Part shown: piece by piece, positions 55,252 through 63,398 of the stretch | Layout: every line of letters begins with the position of its first letter | How positions within the stretch are numbered: the stretch's first letter is position 1 | NCBI GenBank assembly: GCA_945861705.1 | Contig: CAMAVM010000008.1 | Location: forward strand, 1-64,000 | DNA from: Methylomagnum ishizawai | Lineage (GTDB): Bacteria > Pseudomonadota > Gammaproteobacteria > Methylococcales > Methylomonadaceae | Direction: 5' to 3' | DNA length: 64,000 nucleotides | Notes under the pieces: generated by a model | Told to the model about the DNA's origin: nothing | Database searches by the model: none | What the model saw: only the letters and a program-made list of their open reading frames with translations | Translations under genes and position numbers: made by a program

Positions 55252-56475
55252 ATGACAACAACAAGACTTAGCTTGTGTTTGTGCATTGCCACATCGTTGT
55301 GGCTACTCGGCTGTGCTGAGTTACCTCCACATTTCTTCGAGGGCATTAACGAGCTACCCAAGCAGATGGTAAGCCGCCAAGTGTTGGTGACGTTGCCGGA
55401 AAATCTCAAATCAGAATGGGCAACAATACAAGAGGAACTGGCAAGACGCAATGACATACTGACATCCGGTGAATTTCCGCTACCTTCCATCGGCGTGGAT
55501 TGCCTGGTTTACCAAGTGCCGGAGCAAGAAAATCTGGAACAAGTCATTCAGCAACTACAAGCGGATTCCCGCGTGGTACTCGCGCAAGAAAACCAAGTGT
55601 TTGAAGGTATACAAAGCAGTGAAAGCGATGAATTTGCCGCGATTAGCTATGCCCCAAAGCTTGTTCATGCAGATACCGCCCATCAACTCGCCACAGGTAA
55701 AGGAATCCGTATAGCCGTGGTGGATACAGGGGCAGAAAAAGACCATCCCGACTTCAAAGATCAGCATTTGGAAACCGCCAATTTTGTAGATGGCAGCGAT
55801 TATGCTTTTGCTCATGATCGCCACGGTACTGCAATAACGGGTGTGATTGCCGCAAAAGCAAACGATGGAATCGGTATTTATGGCATAGCACCGGATGCCG
55901 AAGTCAGCGTTTTAAAAGCCTGTTGGTATCCAGAAACCTCAGATGCCAAGGCACAATGCAGCAGTTGGTCGCTGGCAAAAGCATTGGATGCGGCGATTAG
56001 CAGTGGGGTACGTATCATCAATTTAAGTTTGGCGGGGTCACATGATGAATTACTGGGCAAACTTCTCGAAACCGCCCATCAGCGCGGTATAAGCATTGTC
56101 GCAGCAAGTCTGGAAAAACAAGCGCAGCCAGGATTCCCCGCAGAACTGCCATTTGTGATTCCGGTGATTTCCACTGGTCCAGACGGGCAGGTAGCGCAAC
56201 CCGCTTGGTTAGCGCGATTTCCTGGCGTTGTGGTTGCGCCAGGCGTAGAAATTTTGACGACTGTACCTAACGATGGCTACGATTTTGTGTCCGGCAGCTC
56301 TCTGGCAGCCGCTCATGTCAGTGGCATTATTGCGTTATTGCTTGAGGTAAAGCCCCAGCTTTCGCCTGAGCAGATCAAAGCATTGCTCCTGCGTAATGGT
56401 AAGCAGCAATCGGCTGCACCGCTACATTCATTGGATGTGTGGGCTATTTTGCAAGCACTTGATACTGAAAAGTAG
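55252..56475 (+). CDS. Lipoprotein S8 (subtilisin-like) serine peptidase
   Basis: A 407-residue subtilase. The signal peptide ends in lipobox LLGC (C21), so it is membrane-anchored. A propeptide-like domain (about 40-117) precedes the catalytic domain. The triad is D158 (VVDTG), H191 (HGTAI) and S350 (GSSLAAAH). The oxyanion asparagine normally found in AAGN is not seen; the equivalent region reads IVAASLEKQAQPGFPA. Activity could therefore be reduced. It is the third gene of the ECF unit, 14 bp after the anti-sigma gene. Confidence 0.87.
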   Translation: MTTTRLSLCLCIATSLWLLGCAELPPHFFEGINELPKQMVSRQVLVTLPENLKSEWATIQEELARRNDILTSGEFPLPSIGVDCLVYQVPEQENLEQVIQQLQADSRVVLAQENQVFEGIQSSESDEFAAISYAPKLVHADTAHQLATGKGIRIAVVDTGAEKDHPDFKDQHLETANFVDGSDYAFAHDRHGTAITGVIAAKANDGIGIYGIAPDAEVSVLKACWYPETSDAKAQCSSWSLAKALDAAISSGVRIINLSLAGSHDELLGKLLETAHQRGISIVAASLEKQAQPGFPAELPFVIPVISTGPDGQVAQPAWLARFPGVVVAPGVEILTTVPNDGYDFVSGSSLAAAHVSGIIALLLEVKPQLSPEQIKALLLRNGKQQSAAPLHSLDVWAILQALDTEK

Positions 56476-56622
56476 AGACTTCCCTCTGAATTAGCTAGAT
56501 CGCTTGCCCCGCGTTTTCATATAAACTCTCCTAAGTATAGCTATTCAAGTAATTGATTTAATAGAAATATTGTATTTTTAATAGCGTTTTCAAAAAAATC
56601 TGTAGAAACTATTAAAAATAAT

Positions 56623-56653
56623 TTGAACAAATTTGATACATGACCGGAATCAT
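56623..56653 (+). promoter_or_regulatory. Candidate ECF-dependent promoter element, copy 2
   Basis: TTGAACA (56623-56629) and GGAATCAT (56646-56653, preceded by CC) repeat the arrangement found upstream of the ECF sigma gene. The element ends 64 bp before the ATG of the secreted protein, which is a suitable promoter distance. Confidence 0.35.
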
Positions 56654-56717
56654 GAGTCAGGGAGGGATAAAAACTTCCTGATCACAAATCTTATTATTTA
56701 TTACGGGAGATTCCATC

Positions 56718-57329
56718 ATGAAAAAGCAATATTCATTTAAAGTTATTGCAGGTTTGGCATTGGTTAATTCGATGCTGCTATGTACTCAGGCAAGTGCTAC
56801 TGATTTGGAAAGCATCAGATTTCCACTGGTACGTCCTGCGGTTTTAGGCCAAACCTGCGCGCTTGAGGCTAAAGGTAAAGTGAAGGTCACTACATTAGGC
56901 AATGTAGAAGTCATGGATGTCAAAATTGAAGGCTTACCAAGCAATACTGGGTTCGATGCCTTTGTTATTCAAGTGCCTAATTTTCCATTCGGCATGTCTT
57001 GGTATCAAGGCGACATTCAAACCAATGGTCGCGGGAAAGGCTATGCTCGATTTGTAGGTCGGTTCAATGAAGAAACCTTTATCGTAGCACCCGGTACGCC
57101 GACTGTTGCGCCGCTAACACACACTGGCGATGCGGGTGAGAACCCTGTTACCAAGCCCATTCATACTTACCATATCGGTATTTGGTTTAATTCACCTGCT
57201 GATGCAGTAAAAGCTGGCTGTCCAGGTGCTACAACCCCATTCAATGGTGAACACAACGCCGGCATACAGATATTGAATACCAGCACTTTTGTCGATGAAG
57301 AAGGTCCATTACTGAAACTTAAACCTTAA
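56718..57329 (+). CDS. Secreted protein of unknown function
   Basis: A 203-residue exported protein that I do not recognise. The signal peptide ends at about residue 27 (TQASA). The mature part is beta-rich with two cysteines (C47 in QTCALEAKG, C168 in AGCPGATT) that could form a disulfide. Motifs such as GFDAFVIQVPNFPFGMSWYQGDIQ, GRGKGYARFVGRF and HTYHIGIWFNSPADA suggest a compact extracellular beta sandwich. It follows the subtilase by 242 bp with its own promoter-like element and may be a product controlled by the ECF factor. The ATG has GGGAGA upstream. Confidence 0.8.
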   Translation: MKKQYSFKVIAGLALVNSMLLCTQASATDLESIRFPLVRPAVLGQTCALEAKGKVKVTTLGNVEVMDVKIEGLPSNTGFDAFVIQVPNFPFGMSWYQGDIQTNGRGKGYARFVGRFNEETFIVAPGTPTVAPLTHTGDAGENPVTKPIHTYHIGIWFNSPADAVKAGCPGATTPFNGEHNAGIQILNTSTFVDEEGPLLKLKP

Positions 57330-57396
57330 TTACATCAGCAAGCTAAGTTGCAAGTATGTTTTCTTACAGGTACTTAGTAACGTTGTTAAGTGTGCA

Positions 57397-57432
57397 TTTG
57401 ATGAGTTGGACGGTGTGTGCCAACTCATCAAA
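57397..57432. other. Perfect 13-bp hairpin downstream of the secreted protein
   Basis: TTTGATGAGTTGG (57397-57409) and CCAACTCATCAAA (57420-57432) pair perfectly around a 10-nt loop. No T run follows on the plus strand, so factor-independent termination is uncertain; it could stabilise the transcript 3' end. Confidence 0.6.
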
Positions 57433-57539
57433 ACGGTAGCTATATTGGATTAGACAGAGTTAATCAGTATCACGTTTAAAAATGGCTAGGTTAATCGGTG
57501 AGCCACTTAATTTTCATATCTTTAGTTTAGGTGACAACG

Positions 57540-57794
57540 ATGAACACCTTGAATATCTGTAAATTATGGGTATTTGCTTTTATCTTCGCTAGTTCTAAGC
57601 ACGATGTAAGCATAAACACCCACGAATCATCAAAGAACAAGCTGTCAGATAAATATTATCGGGATTTTAGCCAGTCAGAATTTGCTTTATACAGCGGAGT
57701 TGAATCTGAATGCGAGCTTGAAAGCTGGTTTGATGAGGATCAGAAAGCCCCTTTGTATGAAATGAGTACAGAAGACAATTCTGCATTGTATTGA
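57540..57794 (+). CDS. Small acidic hypothetical protein
   Basis: An 84-residue product with a hydrophobic N-terminus (residues about 5-18, ICKLWVFAFIFASS) that could be a signal or anchor, then an acidic, serine/tyrosine-rich tail (SDKYYRDFSQSEFALYS, ESECELESWFDEDQ). No family is recognised. AGG lies 9 nt upstream of the ATG. It could be a genuine small exported protein linked to the preceding unit, or a chance reading frame. Confidence 0.4.
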   Translation: MNTLNICKLWVFAFIFASSKHDVSINTHESSKNKLSDKYYRDFSQSEFALYSGVESECELESWFDEDQKAPLYEMSTEDNSALY

Positions 57795-58071
57795 TTTTAT
57801 TATGTTTCCGAGAAAGGGAGCGCGGTAATCAGCGAGCTGATGGCAGTCTTAATTTTTTGAGATCCGTAGGGCTTCTAAAATCAGAAAAAATACCCTGGGG
57901 ATAAATTTCCTTAAACCTGACAAATTCGGTAGAATTCGCCGCTTTTAGTTGAGTTGTAAGCAATCCTGAGTGAATAATTAGGTATTAACAACACCTACGC
58001 TCCCAGTTCATCAACTTACAACTTCATAAGCAATATGTACCTCAATTAAAGTACATATTTTTCATAAGATT

Positions 58072-59658
58072 ATGTCAGAAACAGAAATAACTTCAGAATC
58101 AAAACGGCGACGTACGTTTGCCATTATCTCCCATCCTGATGCGGGTAAAACCACCATTACGGAAAAATTATTGCTGTTTGGCGGGGCGATACAGCTTGCG
58201 GGTTCGGTTAAGGGGCGGAAAGCAGCGCGTCACGCGACCTCTGATTGGATGGAAATGGAAAAGGAGCGGGGCATCTCCGTGACGACCTCGGTTATGCAGT
58301 TTGAGCATAAAGATTGTGTTATCAATCTGTTAGATACTCCAGGTCATGAGGATTTTTCTGAAGACACGTATCGCACCTTAACGGCGGTCGATTCGGCGTT
58401 GATGGTGATTGACGTTGCCAAAGGTGTCGAAGAGCGGACGATAAACCTGATGGAGGTATGTCGATTGCGTACCACTCCAATCCTTACCTTCATCAATAAA
58501 CTGGATAGGGAAGGTAAAGAACCGATTGAGTTGATGGACGAAGTGGAAAATGTACTGAACATTAAATGTGCGCCGATGACTTGGCCTATCGGCATGGGCA
58601 AGCGATTTAAGGGTGTTTATCATTTATATAAGGATGAAATTCATTTGTTCAGCGCCCAACATGGCGGAAAAATCGCGGCTGCTGAGGTCATCAAAGGTTT
58701 GTATAATCCCAAACTGGATGAATTGTTAAAAGACCAGGCCGACGAGCTAAGGGAGGAAATCGATTTGGTCAAAGGCGCAAGCCATGACTATGATTATTCT
58801 GAATATATGTCAGGTAAGCTGACACCGGTGTTTTTTGGCTCTGCAATCAATAACTTCGGCATTTTGGAATTGCTGGATGCGTTTGCTGAATTTGCGCCGT
58901 CACCCAGGCCAAGACAAGCAGAACAACGCCTAGTTGCGCCAGAAGAAGACAAATTCACCGGATTCGTATTCAAAGTTCAGGCCAATATGGATCCCGCGCA
59001 TCGTGATAGGGTAGCGTTTTTGCGGGTGTGTTCGGGCAAATTCGATAAGGGCATGAAGGTTAACCATGTCCGTATCGGCAAGCAAGTTCAAGTCAGCAAT
59101 GCCATTACCTTTCAAGCGGATACGCGCAAGAATGTTGAAGAAGCGTACCCTGGCGATATTATCGGCCTGCATAATCACGGTACGATTCAGGTTGGCGATA
59201 CCTTTACCCAAGGCGAAACCTTAAAATATGGTGGTATTCCGTATTTTGCGCCGGAATTATTCCGGCGCGTTGTGCTAAAAGACCCACTACGGGCGAAAGC
59301 ACTCCAAAAAGGGCTGGTGCAATTGACTGAAGAGGGTGCGACGCAATTATTCAAACCATTGAAAAATAATGACCTTATCTTAGGTGCGGTCGGTATTTTA
59401 CAGTTTGATGTGACGGCGTATCGCCTTAAAGGTGAATACAATGTGGAATGCGTTTACGATAACGTACCCATTTCTACAGTACGTTGGGTAAGTTCAGATA
59501 AACCTTCAAAATTGGAAGAATTCAAGACTAGGGCTTTCGAGAATTTGGCAGAGGATGGCGGTGGCTACTTGGTCTACCTTGCTACGAGCAGAGTCAATCT
59601 GCAACTTACTGAGGAACGTTGGCCGGACATTAAATTCAGTGCCACACGGGAATTATAA
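58072..59658 (+). CDS. prfC: Peptide chain release factor 3
   Basis: A 528-residue translational GTPase that recycles RF1/RF2. G1 is [10 protein letters not shown]2 RGISVTTS, G3 DTPGHEDF and G4 NKLD. The [21 protein letters not shown] insert is diagnostic for RF3. Domain 2 and the C-terminal domain (ARDxLxxK-like ... [19 protein letters not shown]) complete the normal length. Confidence 0.97.
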   Translation: MSETEITSESKRRRTFAIISHPDAGKTTITEKLLLFGGAIQLAGSVKGRKAARHATSDWMEMEKERGISVTTSVMQFEHKDCVINLLDTPGHEDFSEDTYRTLTAVDSALMVIDVAKGVEERTINLMEVCRLRTTPILTFINKLDREGKEPIELMDEVENVLNIKCAPMTWPIGMGKRFKGVYHLYKDEIHLFSAQHGGKIAAAEVIKGLYNPKLDELLKDQADELREEIDLVKGASHDYDYSEYMSGKLTPVFFGSAINNFGILELLDAFAEFAPSPRPRQAEQRLVAPEEDKFTGFVFKVQANMDPAHRDRVAFLRVCSGKFDKGMKVNHVRIGKQVQVSNAITFQADTRKNVEEAYPGDIIGLHNHGTIQVGDTFTQGETLKYGGIPYFAPELFRRVVLKDPLRAKALQKGLVQLTEEGATQLFKPLKNNDLILGAVGILQFDVTAYRLKGEYNVECVYDNVPISTVRWVSSDKPSKLEEFKTRAFENLAEDGGGYLVYLATSRVNLQLTEERWPDIKFSATREL

Positions 59659-59989
59659 CCCTCAAAGTAGGTGATAAATGAGACTACCTCCATTTTGTTA
59701 TATAATGGAGTAGTAATCTTTAGCGGTTTGAGGAAATTATCGCTATTTTCATCTAGTCTTGACCGGATGCGGGTAGTGGCTAGTCGTAAGCCCCTCTTTA
59801 TCTCAACAAGCAGAAGCATTTTCAGTTATTGAATATGCGTTTATTTTGTTTTTTGGGTTAGCGTCTTTACTGCTGCGTCGTAGCGGTATTGAGCATTGGG
59901 CATTGACATGCGTCCCCTTTGTACTTTAAAGTTACCGCCGCATAACGAATATGTAAGCAACAATTATTATAACCTTCGGAGCACATACC
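59659..59989. other. Intergenic region upstream of the RuMP genes
   Basis: This 331-bp region contains a hairpin built on CTCCATT (59687-59693) and AATGGAG (59703-59709) just after prfC, then AT-rich DNA leading to the hps promoter. No reading frame with coding character was found. Confidence 0.5.
59903..59931 (+). promoter_or_regulatory. Sigma-70 promoter for hps-phi
   Basis: A perfect -35 TTGACA (59903-59908) is followed by TTTAAA (59925-59930, 16-nt spacer) or TTAAAG (59926-59931, 17-nt). It would give a leader of about 50 nt with a GGAG-type ribosome-binding site, which fits the strong expression expected for formaldehyde fixation. Confidence 0.6.
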
Positions 59990-60631
59990 ATGGCAAAACC
60001 ATTAATTCAAATGGCATTAGATTCTTTAGATTTCGACGCAACCGTAGGGCTTGCTACCCAAGTAGCTCCTTACGTTGATATTTTTGAAATCGGAACTCCT
60101 TGCATTAAACACAACGGCGTTAATCTGGTAAGAGAATTGAAAGCAAGATTCCCAGATAAACTGGTTTTAGTTGATCTTAAAACAATGGATGCTGGCGAAT
60201 ACGAAGCCACACCTTTCTACGCAGCAGGTGCTGATATATGCACCGTATTGGGCGTATCAGGCATTGCAACCATTGCTGGCGTAATTAAAGCCGCTAATGC
60301 ACACGGTGCAGAAGCGCAGGTTGACCTTATCAACGTGCCAGACAAATTGGATTGCGCTAAAGCATCTGCTAATGCCGGCGCACAAATCATTGGTGTTCAC
60401 ACCGGTCTTGATGCACAAGCTGCGGGTCACACACCTTTCGTTGACTTGAACGACATCGCTAGATTAGGTCTTCCAGTCAGAATTTCAGTTGCTGGTGGTA
60501 TTAAACAATCGACCGTACAAGACGTTGTTCATGCTGGCGCAGGCATTATCGTTGTTGGTGCAGCGATTTACGGCGCACCATCGCCAGCAGAAGCGGCTCG
60601 TGAAATCCGTGAATTGGTTGACGCTGCATAA
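59990..60631 (+). CDS. hxlA: 3-hexulose-6-phosphate synthase
   Basis: A 213-residue TIM-barrel enzyme (OMP decarboxylase suprafamily) that condenses formaldehyde with ribulose 5-phosphate in the RuMP cycle. It carries the D-x-K-x-x-D active-site motif as D62, K64, D67 (VDLKTMDAGEY), the IGTPCIK strand and the C-terminal phosphate-binding VAGGIKQ...IIVVGAAIYG. It is followed after 12 bp by phi. This gene is the strongest sign of methylotrophy in the window. Confidence 0.96.
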   Translation: MAKPLIQMALDSLDFDATVGLATQVAPYVDIFEIGTPCIKHNGVNLVRELKARFPDKLVLVDLKTMDAGEYEATPFYAAGADICTVLGVSGIATIAGVIKAANAHGAEAQVDLINVPDKLDCAKASANAGAQIIGVHTGLDAQAAGHTPFVDLNDIARLGLPVRISVAGGIKQSTVQDVVHAGAGIIVVGAAIYGAPSPAEAAREIRELVDAA

Positions 60632-60643
60632 TTAGGGATCGAC

Positions 60644-61177
60644 ATGCATCAGAAACTTATCATAGATAAAATATCAAGCATCCTGGATGCGACCGACAAG
60701 TCGCATGACGTAAAGCTTACAGAAATGCTTGATAGCGCAAAGCGTATATTTATTGCTGGTGCAGGACGCTCTAAGCTAGTCGGCAATTTTTTTGCAATGC
60801 GGTTGGTACACGGTGGCTATGATGTCAGCGTGGTGGGTGAAATTGTTACGCCCAGCATCAAAAATGGTGATTTATTAATCATCATTTCGGGTTCTGGCGA
60901 AACCGAGCAATTGATCGCTTTTACCAAAAGCGCAAGAAAAATGGGAGCCAACATTGTGTTGATCTCTGCCAAAACTAGCTCAACAATTGGCGATATGGCT
61001 GATGCTGTGTTTGCTGTTGGTAGCCCTGACCAATATGGAAAAGTGGTCGGTATGCCGATGGGTACGGTTTTCGAGCTGTCTACCCTGATTTTTTTGGAAG
61101 CCATCATATCGCACATAATCCATGAAAAAGGGATTGCCGAAGAAGTGATGAGAGAAAGGCACGCCAATTTGGAATAA
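60644..61177 (+). CDS. hxlB: 6-phospho-3-hexuloisomerase
   Basis: A 177-residue SIS-domain isomerase converting hexulose 6-phosphate to fructose 6-phosphate. Sugar-phosphate-binding segments are IAGAGRSKLVGNFFAMRLVHGG, LIIISGSGETEQ, and the C-terminal PMGTVFELSTLIFLEAI; the catalytic Glu/His lie in this latter region. It is separate from, not fused to, the synthase. It forms an operon with hxlA. Confidence 0.95.
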   Translation: MHQKLIIDKISSILDATDKSHDVKLTEMLDSAKRIFIAGAGRSKLVGNFFAMRLVHGGYDVSVVGEIVTPSIKNGDLLIIISGSGETEQLIAFTKSARKMGANIVLISAKTSSTIGDMADAVFAVGSPDQYGKVVGMPMGTVFELSTLIFLEAIISHIIHEKGIAEEVMRERHANLE

Positions 61178-61188
61178 GCCGTTGTTCT

Positions 61189-61219
61189 TACGAACGAATG
61201 GTATGCCCATTCGTTCGTA
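61189..61219 (+). other. Perfect 13-bp hairpin between phi and tkt
   Basis: TACGAACGAATGG (61189-61201) and CCATTCGTTCGTA (61207-61219) pair perfectly around TATGC. It begins 12 nt after the phi stop. There is no T run, so it may act as a transcript stabiliser or processing site, or as a weak terminator separating highly expressed hps-phi from tkt. Confidence 0.65.
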
Positions 61220-61312
61220 GCTTGCTTGGCACAATAACAAGAATAATTTTGTGACTATTCGCATTAAGGATAAACGTCACTACTTAGAATAACTACACGT
61301 AAGGAGATTATT

Positions 61313-63307
61313 ATGACTTCGCGTCGTGAACTAGCGAACGCCATACGCGCTTTGAGCATGGATGCCGTACAGAAAGCAAATTCCGGCCACCCAGGTGCGC
61401 CTATGGGTATGGCGGATATCGCCGAAGTGCTGTGGAATGACCACATGCGCCATAATCCCGTTAATCCGAAATGGGCTAATCGTGACCGTTTTGTCCTGTC
61501 TAATGGACACGGTTCAATGCTGATTTACTCATTATTGCACTTGACTGGCTACGAACTTCCTATCGAAGAATTAAAAAACTTCCGCCAATTGCATTCCAAA
61601 ACCCCAGGGCATCCTGAATACGGCTATGCGCCGGGTATCGAAACAACGACTGGGCCTTTAGGTCAAGGCATTACCAACGCAGTTGGTATGGCAATCGCCG
61701 AAAAAGCATTGGCAGCGCAGTTTAATAAAGAAGGTCACAACATCGTCGATCATAATACCTACGTGTTTTTAGGTGATGGTTGTTTGATGGAAGGTATCTC
61801 ACACGAAGCCTGTTCCTTGGCGGGGACGCTCGGCTTGGGCAACCTGATTGCATTTTGGGACGACAACGGTATTTCTATCGACGGCCATGTTGATGGCTGG
61901 TTTACCGACAATACACCAAAACGCTTTGAAGCTTATGGCTGGCATGTGGTCGCCGATGTTGACGGGCATGATAGTGATGCAATCGCTAAGGCTATCCAGT
62001 CTGCCAAATCAGTCAAAGATAAGCCGAGCATGATTTGCTGCAAAACAACAATCGGCTTCGGATCGCCCAACAAGGCGGGAACGCATGGCTGTCACGGGGC
62101 AGCACTAGGTGATGCTGAGGTTGCGTTGACAAGAACAGAACTGGGCTGGACGCACGAACCATTCGTTATCCCCAGCGAAGTTTATGCGGGTTGGGATGCT
62201 AAAGCTAAAGGCACGAAAGCTGAACAAGACTGGAATGCCAAGTTTGCTGCGTATAAATCTGCCTATCCCGAACTGGCCGCAGAATTTGAACGCCGTATGA
62301 ACGGCGATTTGCCCAAAACCTGGGCGGCTGATGCCGATAACTTTATCAGTGCAGTAAATAGCGAAGCAAAAACCACGGCAACTAGACTTTCTTCGCTGGC
62401 AACTATTGAAGGCTATGCCAATCTGCTACCCGAAATTTTTGGGGGTTCAGCCGACTTGGGTTGCTCCAATATGACCGAATGGAAAGGCCACAAGCCCATG
62501 CGGGCAAACAAGCCTGATGCCAATTACGTCAATTATGGTGTCCGTGAATTCGGCATGTCGGCCATCATGAACGGTATCGCCCTGCATGGCGGATTGATTC
62601 CCTTTGGCGCGACCTTCCTGATGTTCTCAGAATACGCCCGAAATGCCGTGCGTATGTCAGCGCTGATGGGCATCCGTTCTATTTTTGTCTATACCCATGA
62701 TTCCATTGGTCTCGGTGAAGATGGTCCGACCCATCAACCTGTAGAACAAACAGCCACCTTGCGGATGATTCCCAATATGCACGTTTGGCGGCCTTGTGAT
62801 GCGGTTGAGACAGCAGTCTGTTGGCGAGCGGCGATAGAACGTAAGGATGGACCTAGCGTTTTGGTATTCTCCCGTCAAAATTTGGCGCACATGCCCAGAA
62901 CAGCCGATCAAATCAGCGCGATTTATCGTGGTGGCTATGTCCTTAAAGATGCCGGTGGCACGCCGGATGCAATCATTATCGCTACGGGTTCAGAAGTGGA
63001 ATTGGCAGTCAAAGCAGCGGATGAATTGGCGGCAAAAGGCAAAAAAATTCGTGTTGTCTCCATGCCTTCAACCAACTTGTTTGATGCCCAAGATGAAGCT
63101 TACCGCGAATCGGTATTGCCGTCAGCCGTCACCAAGCGCGTTGCGGTGGAAGCTGGAGTGACTGATGGCTGGTGGAAATATGTAGGTACAAATGGCAAGA
63201 TTGTTGGATTAAATCGTTTCGGCGAATCTGCGCCAGCAGGACAATTATTCAAGGAGTTTGGATTTACAGTCGAAAATGTGGTCAAGCACATAGAAGCGGT
63301 GCTTTGA
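61313..63307 (+). CDS. tkt: Transketolase
   Basis: A 664-residue thiamine-diphosphate enzyme. It has [30 protein letters not shown], the TPP motif [18 protein letters not shown], the [11 protein letters not shown] loop, [17 protein letters not shown] and the [18 protein letters not shown] segment. In the RuMP cycle it rearranges hexose phosphates to regenerate ribulose 5-phosphate, so its place 135 bp after phi is functional. AAGGAG precedes the ATG. Confidence 0.97.
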   Translation: MTSRRELANAIRALSMDAVQKANSGHPGAPMGMADIAEVLWNDHMRHNPVNPKWANRDRFVLSNGHGSMLIYSLLHLTGYELPIEELKNFRQLHSKTPGHPEYGYAPGIETTTGPLGQGITNAVGMAIAEKALAAQFNKEGHNIVDHNTYVFLGDGCLMEGISHEACSLAGTLGLGNLIAFWDDNGISIDGHVDGWFTDNTPKRFEAYGWHVVADVDGHDSDAIAKAIQSAKSVKDKPSMICCKTTIGFGSPNKAGTHGCHGAALGDAEVALTRTELGWTHEPFVIPSEVYAGWDAKAKGTKAEQDWNAKFAAYKSAYPELAAEFERRMNGDLPKTWAADADNFISAVNSEAKTTATRLSSLATIEGYANLLPEIFGGSADLGCSNMTEWKGHKPMRANKPDANYVNYGVREFGMSAIMNGIALHGGLIPFGATFLMFSEYARNAVRMSALMGIRSIFVYTHDSIGLGEDGPTHQPVEQTATLRMIPNMHVWRPCDAVETAVCWRAAIERKDGPSVLVFSRQNLAHMPRTADQISAIYRGGYVLKDAGGTPDAIIIATGSEVELAVKAADELAAKGKKIRVVSMPSTNLFDAQDEAYRESVLPSAVTKRVAVEAGVTDGWWKYVGTNGKIVGLNRFGESAPAGQLFKEFGFTVENVVKHIEAVL

Positions 63308-63398
63308 ACTATCGTAGACAACGATTTTGTTACATACAACGGACAGGAACCTCGACAATGGTTTTTGCCTATTTAATACGACTTATAGGGTGAATAGC

